DNA of 15,554 bases from NCBI GenBank assembly GCA_002792995.1, contig PFPJ01000068.1:1-15554 (forward strand). Direction: 5' to 3'. The notes below the pieces were generated by a model. The model was not told the DNA's origin and ran no database searches. It worked only from the letters and a program-made list of their open reading frames with translations. The stretch is from Candidatus Magasanikbacteria bacterium CG_4_10_14_0_2_um_filter_41_10 (lineage in GTDB: Bacteria; Patescibacteriota; Patescibacteriia; Magasanikbacterales; UBA922). Both the position numbers and the translations under genes were made by a program. Shown one piece after another: positions 7,605 to 14,135 of the stretch. Positions within the stretch are counted from its first letter, which is position 1; each line of letters opens with the position of its first letter.

Positions 7605-8204
7605 ATGTATAGCCGACCGATAGAACAACTGATTAAAGCATTTTCAAAATTGCCGTCCGTCGGCCCACGAACCGCTGAGCGGTTCGTTTTTCATTTGCTT
7701 AAGTCTGGAAAAAAAGATGTCGCAGAAATCACCAATGCACTGAAGGGACTTATTGAAAATATTAAAAGCTGTGACATGTGCTGGGATTTTTCGGATACCT
7801 CACCATGCAAGATGTGTAGTGATCCAAAGCGTGATGCCACAACACTCTGTGTCGTTACAGAATCTCAAGAACTGCAACAAATAGAAAAAACTGGTGCATT
7901 TACAGGAAGGTATCATGTCCTCCGTGGTGTGATAAAACCAGGCAATCCAGAAAGTGTACGATTTCTGAAAGTGGCTGAATTGTTGAAGCGATTACAAGAT
8001 AAACCAATCAAAGAAGTGATCCTCGCGCTCAATCCTGATCTTCCAGGAGAAACAACCATGCTCTATCTACAAAATGCGATAAAAAAAGAATCGCCAGATG
8101 TGAACGTTACTCGTCTTGCACGAGGCCTCCCAATGGGAAGCGATTTACAATATGCAGATGAGATAACACTCGGAAGCGCCCTCAAACACAGAACACAATC
8201 ATAA
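7605..8204 (+). CDS. recR: Recombination mediator RecR
   Basis: At 199 residues this has the normal RecR length. RecR acts with RecO (and RecF) to load RecA on single-stranded DNA gaps. An N-terminal helix-hairpin-helix (KLPSVGPRTAERFVFHLL, about 15-32) is followed by a four-Cys zinc site (C56, C59, C68, C71), a Toprim domain starting VVTESQELQQIE (83-94), and the C-terminal Walker-B-like part LARGLPMGSDLQYADEITLGSAL (171-193). Two spots differ from the common form: the loop after YHVLRGVIKP lacks the usual LDGIGPxD segment, and NPTxEGE is NPDLPGE. These look like lineage variation and not decay. Spacing to ybaB is 10 nt and a strong terminator overlaps the stop codon. Confidence 0.95.
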   Translation: MYSRPIEQLIKAFSKLPSVGPRTAERFVFHLLKSGKKDVAEITNALKGLIENIKSCDMCWDFSDTSPCKMCSDPKRDATTLCVVTESQELQQIEKTGAFTGRYHVLRGVIKPGNPESVRFLKVAELLKRLQDKPIKEVILALNPDLPGETTMLYLQNAIKKESPDVNVTRLARGLPMGSDLQYADEITLGSALKHRTQS

Positions 8205-8229
8205 AACTGCCTTATTAGGCAGTTTTTTT
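8203..8229 (+). terminator. Terminator of the dnaB-ybaB-recR run
   Basis: AAAACTGCC (8203-8211) pairs with GGCAGTTTT (8218-8226) around a TTATTA loop, followed by a T7 tract (8223-8229). The stem starts inside the recR stop codon. On the minus strand it leaves only four T, so it may act weakly there too. Confidence 0.88.
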
Positions 8230-8237
8230 GAAAGTAG

Positions 8238-8541
8238 TGGGGTGTGCTACGATGACCCCACACTAGTAATAAGTTTTACCCTATTCCGCCCCGCCGACAG
8301 AGCGCCTTCTGGATCTTTCGACCCGTGCTTGTGGTAATTCCCCAATCATTATCGTGATTCAACGGAAAGGCATAACATCGAATTCAGGTTTCCCCTAGCT
8401 CGATGGGAGCAAGTCTCTTCGTCTATCACGACTATGCGTCCCAAGACGCTCGAATATCCCCGGTTACAGGGATTGCTCGCGAAGGGGGCACAGCAAAAAG
8501 GCTAGGCGGCTTAGAGCGTTTCTGCTAGGTCACCGTAACAC
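8238..8541 (-). ncRNA. Candidate structured non-coding RNA, family unknown
   Basis: About 300 bases between two terminators hold no convincing reading frame but are GC-rich and full of helices. Read on the minus strand: ATCCC/GGGAT; GCGTC-TTGG-GACGC; CATCGA/TCGATG with inner AGG/CCT; TTCC/GGAA enclosing AATCA/TGATT; GGGTC-GAAA-GATCC (a GNRA loop that needs a G-U pair and so fits only this strand); and a final GTGGGGT/ACCCCAC (8238-8260). An extended -10 (TGGTAGTAT) at 8556-8548 predicts a start near 8541. The 3' end could be the GTGGGGT hairpin or the weak minus-side terminator at 8203-8226, giving about 300-340 nt. That is the size range of tmRNA, RNase P RNA or large SRP RNA, but none of their hallmark motifs was found. 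A plus-strand RNA is less likely but not excluded. Confidence 0.5.
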
Positions 8542-8547
8542 AATCAC

Positions 8548-8556
8548 ATACTACCA
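8548..8556 (-). promoter_or_regulatory. Extended -10 promoter of the candidate RNA
   Basis: Minus-strand TGGTAGTAT is identical to the extended -10 before the phosphatidyltransferase gene. It sits 14 nt past the rplU terminator, with the start predicted near 8541. The -35 position would fall in the terminator T-tract (CTTTTT, 8576-8571). Confidence 0.4.
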
Positions 8557-8569
8557 CACTTTCTATATC

Positions 8570-8600
8570 AAAAAAGACTATCCTGTGGATAGTCTTTTTT
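8570..8600 (-). terminator. Terminator of rplU, bidirectional
   Basis: A perfect 14-bp stem (8570-8583 with 8587-8600, core GACTATCC/GGATAGTC) has a TGT loop and T-tracts on both strands. It lies 8 nt past the rplU stop on the minus strand. Confidence 0.9.
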
Positions 8601-8608
8601 TGTTGTTA

Positions 8609-8923
8609 TTATGAGATTTTGCTGATTGTCACAGCGGTGAATGGTTGTCGATGTCCATTTGCACGCTTGTAACGAATTTTTGGTTTGTATTTGACGACAC
8701 GAATTTTTTTGTCACGTCCTTGATCATCAACCGTAGCAGTCACTGTAGTTCCTTCAAGGAATGGCGTTCCAATTTTTACGTCCTGTCCGTCCGACGCAGC
8801 CGTCATGAGTACTTGATCAAATGTGATAGTAGTACCAATTTCTGCATCGAGTTTTTCAACATGGAGGCTCTGCCCTTCCTCAACGAGGTACTGCTTTCCA
8901 CCAGTAAATATTACTGCAAACAT
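8609..8923 (-). CDS. rplU: 50S ribosomal protein L21
   Basis: This is a 104-residue protein of the large ribosomal subunit with normal length for L21. The family features are visible: start MFAVIFTGGKQY, the VEKLDAEIGTTITFDQVLM segment (about 22-40), GTPFLEGTTVTATV (53-66), and the C-terminal signature KIRVVKYKPKIRYKRANGHRQPFT (73-96) that contacts 23S rRNA. A near-consensus promoter, a leader of about 48 nt with a hairpin and a strong terminator make it a single-gene unit. L27 (rpmA), which usually follows, is not present downstream in the window. Confidence 0.97.
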   Translation of the reverse strand: MFAVIFTGGKQYLVEEGQSLHVEKLDAEIGTTITFDQVLMTAASDGQDVKIGTPFLEGTTVTATVDDQGRDKKIRVVKYKPKIRYKRANGHRQPFTAVTISKIS

Positions 8924-8945
8924 AGCTATAAAGTTTCAAATAAAA

Positions 8946-8974
8946 GGTCTTGTCGTACCAGGACTAAGACGACC
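8946..8974 (-). promoter_or_regulatory. Leader hairpin of rplU, possible autoregulatory element
   Basis: The 5' part of the rplU leader can fold in two exclusive ways: GTCGT (8952-8956) with ACGAC (8969-8973), or GTCTT (8947-8951) with AAGAC (8966-8970). GGTC/GACC can pair at the ends (8946-8949 with 8971-8974). L21 leader RNAs are known in other bacteria; this one was not matched to a known class. Confidence 0.35.
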
Positions 8975-8977
8975 AAT

Positions 8978-9006
8978 ACTATACCTCACAAATACAATGT
9001 TGTCAA
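8978..9006 (-). promoter_or_regulatory. Near-consensus sigma-70-type promoter of rplU
   Basis: On the minus strand TTGACA (9006-9001) and TATAGT (8983-8978) are spaced by exactly 17 nt. It is the best promoter in the window. The start is predicted near 8971. The -35 overlaps the TGA of the DUF192 gene (9003-9005). Confidence 0.85.
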
Positions 9007-9485
9007 GACGCCTCTAAGGGGATAGCAAACACATCTCCTATCTTGAGATCATGCCGTGCTGCCCAACCAGCCGGCAACTCGACAACCATCGTCGCATCAA
9101 TACGTGGTCGATACACGATCAGTGCAGATTCTGTGACATATGGTTCTATAGGAACAGCGGGTGCAATATCAACGACAAGGCCCTCATCTAACCACACGAT
9201 ATCAAGAGGAAATCGCATATCTCTCATCACAATACCATGACGCCCAGGGTAATCATACAAAAAAAGCATACCATCTTTTCCTCCAAGATCATCCCTTCCA
9301 CCAAGACCAACATACATATCTTTGATTGTTTTCGCCACGTAGAGTTCTAGTTTTTCTTGTTTCAAAAAAACCTGCTGTGTATGAGGAGGTCGTGTATTCA
9401 TATACAGCAAAACAACAAAACATACAAAAAAGACTGTAAGAAAAAAAATGTGTGTTCTCCCAAACCTTATGTGTTTTTTTGCCAT
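9003..9485 (-). CDS. Membrane-anchored DUF192 protein
   Basis: The predicted protein is 160 residues. A single hydrophobic segment at about 12-29 (HIFFLTVFFVCFVVLLYM) would act as signal anchor, and the rest is likely outside the membrane. The DUF192 domain covers about 45-155: GLGGRDDLGGKDGMLFLYDYP (60-80), VMRDMRFPLDIVWLDEGLVVDI (86-107; family form xWMKNTxIPLDIxFID), MVVELPAGWAARHDLKIGD (132-150). The biochemical role of DUF192 is not established. It overlaps the end of the WecA/TagO-like gene by 19 nt, so it is probably translationally coupled and the last gene of the operon that starts at 13680. Confidence 0.9.
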   Translation of the reverse strand: MAKKHIRFGRTHIFFLTVFFVCFVVLLYMNTRPPHTQQVFLKQEKLELYVAKTIKDMYVGLGGRDDLGGKDGMLFLYDYPGRHGIVMRDMRFPLDIVWLDEGLVVDIAPAVPIEPYVTESALIVYRPRIDATMVVELPAGWAARHDLKIGDVFAIPLEAS

Positions 9486-10537
9486 AGTTGTTTTTTCTTA
9501 TCATCAGTTTGAAGCCAAATTGCCATGAGGAGCATAAGAAGAAAAAGAAATGCAAAGGCGATCATTTTTTGTCGACTTTGCAAAAATAACGTCGTGACAC
9601 CAAAGGTAAATGAAATTGCATACAACAACAGCACCGCTTGTTTTTGAGTCATACCCGAATGAAGTAACTTGAAATGCAAATGTTCATCGTCTCCCAAATA
9701 AATAGGTCTTTTTTTTATCCATCTCATGATAATCACACGAATCACATCCAAAAATGGAATACCCACAACGAGAAGGGTGGTCATAATTTTCCCACCAGAA
9801 ATAATCCCGAGAACACCAAGCAAAAAACCAGTGAAGAGACTGCCACCTTCTCCAAGAAAAATCTTTGCAGGATGCCAATTCCAAACTAAAAATCCAAGAC
9901 ACGACCCCGCAAAAATCAGGGCAAGCACCGCGACCTCAGGTTGAAACCATTGTTCTTGACGTGATAAGAAAAAAATCATAATTGCTCCTATCGACACAAT
10001 GCCACTTACCAACCCATCCAACCCATCGAGAAATTTTGTTGTAAACATCATGCCAAATAACCACAAAAACACAAGCACTGCAGACGTCCCAAACACGAGA
10101 GGAACCGTTCCTCCAAAGGGATTTGAAATTTCAGCAGGACCTATTCCTCCGCACGCCACAATGCCTGCCGCAAGGAATGGAAACACAATCTGTTGACGAG
10201 CTCTCAAATTTTTTGCATCATCAAGGATTCCTCCCACCATCAATACCAGCCCAGCCAAAAAAATAATCAGAAATGTTCGCAAAGAGATTCGTTCTCCGAC
10301 AATGCCAAAAACATAGGCAATACTCGTCACGAAAAAAAAAGATAAAAAAATGGCTAGTCCACCACCAAGAGGAATTTTTTTCTTGTGAATTTTTCGCTTT
10401 TCACCTTTTGGACTATCCACTATACGGTAGGCTCTCATAATCGCACGTACCATCGCCGTCACAAAAAATGAAAGAATAAATGTACTGAAAAAATAGAAAA
10501 ATATCATACGGTATATGTCCCCACACAGGGCTATCAT
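9467..10537 (-). CDS. WecA/TagO-like undecaprenyl-phosphate sugar-1-phosphate transferase
   Basis: This is an integral membrane enzyme of the MraY/WecA superfamily with about 11 membrane segments. It probably moves an N-acetylhexosamine-1-phosphate from a UDP-sugar to undecaprenyl phosphate, starting a cell-surface glycan. Motifs, numbered from ATG 10537: IPLGGGLAI (55-63), the DD pair in GGILDDAKN (102-110), KFLDGLDGL (168-176), PAKIFLGEGGSLF (223-235) and DDEHLHFKLL (283-292). The HLH motif is closer to WecA/TagO than to MraY (HHHFE). The usual GD(S/T/A)GS is GEGGS, a conservative D to E change. ATG 10537 has TAGGG 6 nt upstream; a TTG at 10561 with AAGGA just before it, or ATG 10507, are alternatives. 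It lies about 50 nt after the Clp gene, with no terminator between. Confidence 0.9.
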   Translation of the reverse strand: MIALCGDIYRMIFFYFFSTFILSFFVTAMVRAIMRAYRIVDSPKGEKRKIHKKKIPLGGGLAIFLSFFFVTSIAYVFGIVGERISLRTFLIIFLAGLVLMVGGILDDAKNLRARQQIVFPFLAAGIVACGGIGPAEISNPFGGTVPLVFGTSAVLVFLWLFGMMFTTKFLDGLDGLVSGIVSIGAIMIFFLSRQEQWFQPEVAVLALIFAGSCLGFLVWNWHPAKIFLGEGGSLFTGFLLGVLGIISGGKIMTTLLVVGIPFLDVIRVIIMRWIKKRPIYLGDDEHLHFKLLHSGMTQKQAVLLLYAISFTFGVTTLFLQSRQKMIAFAFLFLLMLLMAIWLQTDDKKKQLWQKNT

Positions 10538-10590
10538 GTCATACCCTACAGAATATGACAACAGTCCTTCATACGGTCCCTATTCTGATG

Positions 10591-13317
10591 CTAGACGCTC
10601 TCTACACGAATGGTAGCACCTTCCCCAAGGACAAGTGTATCTCGTCGTTTGAGTTTTTTTGAAAGAATAAGCTCAGCAAGTTGATTTTCCACTTTATCCT
10701 GAATAGCACGACGCATAGGACGTGCACCAAACTCAGGATCGTATCCAACCTCAGCAAGTGCCTCGAGAGCAACATCCTCCACAACAAAAGACATACCTTT
10801 TGCTTCAATATCCTTTTTGACTCTCCCAAGCATCAGACCCGCGATGTGCTTTATTTCATCACGTGTGAGTGATTTGAACAAGACGATACCATCAAACCGA
10901 TTGAGGAATTCTGGACGATAATATTGTTTGAGTTCTCCATGAATCAATGTCTGTCGTATCTCTTCAAGTGCGATACCAGCGGTAATTTTTTCTTGGACAA
11001 GTGCGGTGCCAGCATTGGAAGTTGCAATAATAATCGTATTGGTAAAATCAATCACACGACCAACACTATCCGTAAGTCGACCGTCATCAAACACTTGCAA
11101 AAAAAGATTCAAAATATCAGGATCTGCTTTTTCCATTTCATCGAGCAAGAGCAATGAAAAAGGATCCTGTCGTACCGCCTCGGTAAGGATTCCTGTCCCC
11201 TGCTGTCCTGGTTGTCCAATGAGACGATAAATACCACTTTTGTCTTGGTATTCACTCATATCTATGCGAATCATGCGCTCTTCACCACCAAAATATGTCC
11301 GTGCTATTGTTTTTGCAAGTTCTGTTTTTCCAACACCTGTTGGTCCAAGAAAAAGAAACGTCGCAATCGGACGCTTTTGTGAACGAACCTCAGCTCGCGC
11401 ACGACGAAGTGCATTAGCGACAAGTGACACTGCCTCATCTTGTCCCACAACTTCTTTATGCATTTCTTCTTCCAATTTCAACAGTTTTGTTGATTCATCT
11501 TCTGTAATGCTCGTGGTAGGAACCCCCGTTTTTTGTGAAATAAGTCCAGCCACGTCTTCTCCCGTTACAAGCGTATTTGCTCCTTTCGTATTGTGAGTAA
11601 AACTTGCACTCTCTGTCATAATGGATAGTGCACTTTCAGGAAGATACTGATCGTGCAAAAACTTTTTTGATAAAAGAACCGACTGTTCAAGTGCATCATA
11701 ACTAAAAAAGATATGCTGTTTATATTCTACGAGCCCTACTTTTGATTCCAGTACTTGAATCGCCTGATCATTGGTCATTTCATTGATATCCACTCGTGCA
11801 AGCACTTGCCCAACAGCCGAATTCACAATGAATTGATTGTATCCATTGATTGTCGTTGTCGACAATGTCAAAAATTGTCCAGCTCCAAGATATTCAGCAA
11901 GCGTCTCACTCACATCCAGTCCTTGCACAGCTCCTTGTCCACCAGATCCCACTAAATCATCAATGCCATCGATAAAAAAGATAATGTTCCCTGCTCGCGC
12001 GACTTCATTCATAATATTGATCAATCGCTCTTGTGCCCCGCTCACCGTCGTCCCTGCCAGAAGTGCAGAAAGAGACAACTGTATCAGACGTTTATCTCGT
12101 AATCTTTCAGGAACTTTTTCTTCTACCATGCGTGCAGCTATCCCTGCGATGATACTCATTTTTCCTACGCCACGCTCTCCCACCAGCACAACACTTTGGC
12201 GTCCTCCTTCTATAATACGGAATATTTCTTCTATTTCTTTTTCTCGAGCAACACACGGCTCCAGACGACCAAACTTTGCAGCAAGCGTCAAATCATGACT
12301 AAAACTATTGAGATACGGTGTTGCGACTGCGGTCATTGCTTTGTCTAGTCCATACTTACTCCTCCGCGCTGCAGCTTTTTGAAATATCTGATATTGCTTT
12401 TGCAAACGTTCTCGGATACGAAGCCATTCAATAACATTCAACAATTTGTGTGCATCTACCTTGAGATCATAAAAGAGTTCTTGAATAGGGGCAGACTGTC
12501 GAACCAACGATAACAACAATTCTGTGACATGAAGATATTCCTGTCTAGCATCATACGCATATTCATAGGCATGAAAAAGAATCTGTTGGACATCATCATC
12601 AAGAGAAATGTGTTCTTGTTTTTTCTTATTTTTTTCAAATTTTCCTGCAATCACAGCGAGCAATTTTTTTTGTGGTATACCAAGACGCACAAACACATTG
12701 GCGATATTGTTTGACTCCAATAACCCATAAAATACATGCCACGCACTGACTGCATCAGATCCATACCGATGAGCAAGGATGATTGCATCTTCGAGTACAC
12801 GCAACGCTTCTGGTGTAGATACCAGAGAAATGTCTTTTCTTTGTTTTCCTTTGTGTGAAGCCAGTGCTTGTTTCCATGTTTCTACATCTCCTGGCACAAG
12901 TTCTTGTACGTTTCCCTGAGTAGCATCAAACAATTCAACAAGTTTTGGTTCTTTGTGACGGACAATATTTCGATAGAGCAGAAAACACCACGCCGTCAGT
13001 GAAAACCAAACCAAGAGTGTACTGATATGTGGTGTCCCCCACCAAAAATCCAATGTTCCAACTTCATCGACAAGATCTTGTGCAGACACAAGCCAAACAA
13101 ACATGCCAAACAATCCAACACCAAAGAGCACACTCCCAATAAGTTCAAATCGTTCAAGCCATACACGGATGCGACGAAATACGATATCGCCTCGATCCAT
13201 AGGCAACCCCCAAAAAAGAAGCTTGTCTCGCAACACAACGCCCATACTCATACCCCGAAACTTTTTTTCAGGGCGGTATGGCAACAATGGCAATGGTGAT
13301 TGTGTCTGAAACTGCAT
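10591..13317 (-). CDS. Membrane-anchored ClpC-like AAA+ ATPase with degenerate first ATPase domain
   Basis: This is a 908-residue HSP100/Clp protein. Two membrane segments (about 59-79 and 97-117) precede a Clp-N-like double repeat (about 168-300) and two AAA+ domains. The first keeps a Walker A-like GERGVGKMS (380-388, Thr to Met) but its Walker B is FFIDGID (447-453), with the catalytic Glu replaced by Gly, and the usual ERRFQ arginine-finger region reads VLARVDI. The second is intact: GPTGVGKT (658-665), LLLLDE (722-727), ATSN sensor 1 (765-768), RPEFLNRF (801-808), sensor 2 GARPMRR (864-870). The pore motif after RLIG lacks the aromatic residue (GQPGQQGTG instead of GAPPGYVG), and no clear IGF/IGL ClpP-docking loop was seen. 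It may thus remodel membrane-linked proteins without feeding ClpP. It follows the small membrane protein after 3 nt. Confidence 0.93.
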   Translation of the reverse strand: MQFQTQSPLPLLPYRPEKKFRGMSMGVVLRDKLLFWGLPMDRGDIVFRRIRVWLERFELIGSVLFGVGLFGMFVWLVSAQDLVDEVGTLDFWWGTPHISTLLVWFSLTAWCFLLYRNIVRHKEPKLVELFDATQGNVQELVPGDVETWKQALASHKGKQRKDISLVSTPEALRVLEDAIILAHRYGSDAVSAWHVFYGLLESNNIANVFVRLGIPQKKLLAVIAGKFEKNKKKQEHISLDDDVQQILFHAYEYAYDARQEYLHVTELLLSLVRQSAPIQELFYDLKVDAHKLLNVIEWLRIRERLQKQYQIFQKAAARRSKYGLDKAMTAVATPYLNSFSHDLTLAAKFGRLEPCVAREKEIEEIFRIIEGGRQSVVLVGERGVGKMSIIAGIAARMVEEKVPERLRDKRLIQLSLSALLAGTTVSGAQERLINIMNEVARAGNIIFFIDGIDDLVGSGGQGAVQGLDVSETLAEYLGAGQFLTLSTTTINGYNQFIVNSAVGQVLARVDINEMTNDQAIQVLESKVGLVEYKQHIFFSYDALEQSVLLSKKFLHDQYLPESALSIMTESASFTHNTKGANTLVTGEDVAGLISQKTGVPTTSITEDESTKLLKLEEEMHKEVVGQDEAVSLVANALRRARAEVRSQKRPIATFLFLGPTGVGKTELAKTIARTYFGGEERMIRIDMSEYQDKSGIYRLIGQPGQQGTGILTEAVRQDPFSLLLLDEMEKADPDILNLFLQVFDDGRLTDSVGRVIDFTNTIIIATSNAGTALVQEKITAGIALEEIRQTLIHGELKQYYRPEFLNRFDGIVLFKSLTRDEIKHIAGLMLGRVKKDIEAKGMSFVVEDVALEALAEVGYDPEFGARPMRRAIQDKVENQLAELILSKKLKRRDTLVLGEGATIRVESV

Positions 13318-13320
13318 AGA

Positions 13321-13680
13321 TTATTGTAACAAAAACACACGACCGATCATGTATATCAAAAAAACAGGTGTCGCCAACCACAAACACAAGGCAATACAGA
13401 GCACCCAGAGCCAGACAAAAAGCGCGAATGTTCTGCCAATAATATTCACAATACGCATGAACACACTCATCAATCTTCCTTCAAAATCTGTCTGTCCATA
13501 CATCGGCGTAAAGATATGACGCACCCAAAGGCCAGGCGCAAGAGATATGTTTGCATCCTGAAGGCTATGAAACAATCCTACAAGGACACGACGAAGACCC
13601 CCTGTGTACCACCATAACGGGAAATACAAAGCATCAAGAAAAAATTGAAGGGCAATACGTTGCAAGACGATAACAACCAT
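13321..13680 (-). CDS. Small membrane protein coupled to the ClpC-like gene
   Basis: This is a 119-residue protein of no named family. An N-terminal amphipathic or membrane stretch (1-34, rich in Leu, Phe, Trp) leads to GGLRRVL. A polar middle holds WVRHIFTPMYGQTDFEGRL (52-70), and two membrane segments follow (about 83-100 and 102-118). The central PMYGQxDxxGR pattern looks like a conserved functional site. Its stop lies 3 nt before the Clp start, so the two proteins are surely co-expressed; a complex at the membrane is a reasonable inference. An extended -10 promoter ends 19 nt upstream of ATG 13680. Confidence 0.85.
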   Translation of the reverse strand: MVVIVLQRIALQFFLDALYFPLWWYTGGLRRVLVGLFHSLQDANISLAPGLWVRHIFTPMYGQTDFEGRLMSVFMRIVNIIGRTFALFVWLWVLCIALCLWLATPVFLIYMIGRVFLLQ

Positions 13681-13698
13681 ATATGTTTAGTTGTGCAT

Positions 13699-13707
13699 AG
13701 TATACCA
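13699..13707 (-). promoter_or_regulatory. Extended -10 promoter of the small membrane protein / clpC-like operon
   Basis: Minus-strand TGGTATACT is an extended -10. Transcription would start near 13692, leaving about 12 nt before ATG 13680. It lies just after the division-operon terminator, whose T-tract would occupy the -35 spacer. Confidence 0.55.
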
Positions 13708-13712
13708 GAAAT

Positions 13713-13738
13713 AAAAAAAAACTCCCATCGGAGAGTTT
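13713..13738 (-). terminator. Terminator of the mraZ-rsmH-ftsL-like operon
   Basis: On the minus strand AAACTC-(t)-CC-gat-GG-GAGTTT is followed by a tract of eight T (13720-13713). It begins 22 nt after the stop of the ftsL-like gene. Confidence 0.85.
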
Positions 13739-13760
13739 CTTATATCACCATTGTTGGCGA

Positions 13761-14108
13761 TTAATTTGCTCGAGCAAACGCAGTACCAACCGGCGTCACA
13801 TACTGCATATCCCCAACAGCGACAAGATTTGTTCCACTGAGTCGACCTTCGATAGAATTCATAGAACGGTGTGATGCTACTTCTACATCCAACCGCTTGT
13901 TCTCTCGTTCAAGTTGTGTTACCTGATCTTGAAGATCACTGATCACAAACCCTTGTGTTGATACGGTATTAATTTTGAATAAATACAACACCCCAAAAAT
14001 CACAATCGCGACGAGGAGCATACTTCGAAATGTTGTGCTGACAAGCCAATGCTGGACAGCAAGTCGTTTTTCTCGAAGGGTAGGTGTTTTTTTGAGATAT
14101 GCATTCAT
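13761..14108 (-). CDS. ftsL: FtsL/DivIC-like cell division protein
   Basis: A 115-residue bitopic membrane protein with the FtsL plan: a basic cytoplasmic N-terminus (KKTPTLREKR), one membrane segment at about 29-46 (SMLLVAIVIFGVLYLFKI), then an outer coiled coil (about 55-85, DLQDQVTQLERENKRLDVEV). FtsL joins FtsB and FtsQ and helps activate septal peptidoglycan synthesis. Sequence is poorly conserved in this family, so the call rests on topology and on position directly after rsmH (27 nt), the usual ftsL place. The C-terminal DMQYVTPVGTAFA tail is typical of CPR-like forms only by inference. No ftsI follows; a terminator does. Confidence 0.8.
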   Translation of the reverse strand: MNAYLKKTPTLREKRLAVQHWLVSTTFRSMLLVAIVIFGVLYLFKINTVSTQGFVISDLQDQVTQLERENKRLDVEVASHRSMNSIEGRLSGTNLVAVGDMQYVTPVGTAFARAN

Positions 14109-14135
14109 ATGTGACAGGCATTGAGAATGACGATA

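Noticed and set aside
8238..8541. tmRNA, RNase P RNA, SRP RNA or 6S RNA
   Set aside because: No CCA end, T-arm, resume/tag codons, GAGGAAAGUCC or GGAAGGAAGCAG-type motif was found on either strand; GGGTCGAAAGATCC looks at first like a T-arm but is better read as a GAAA-capped stem.
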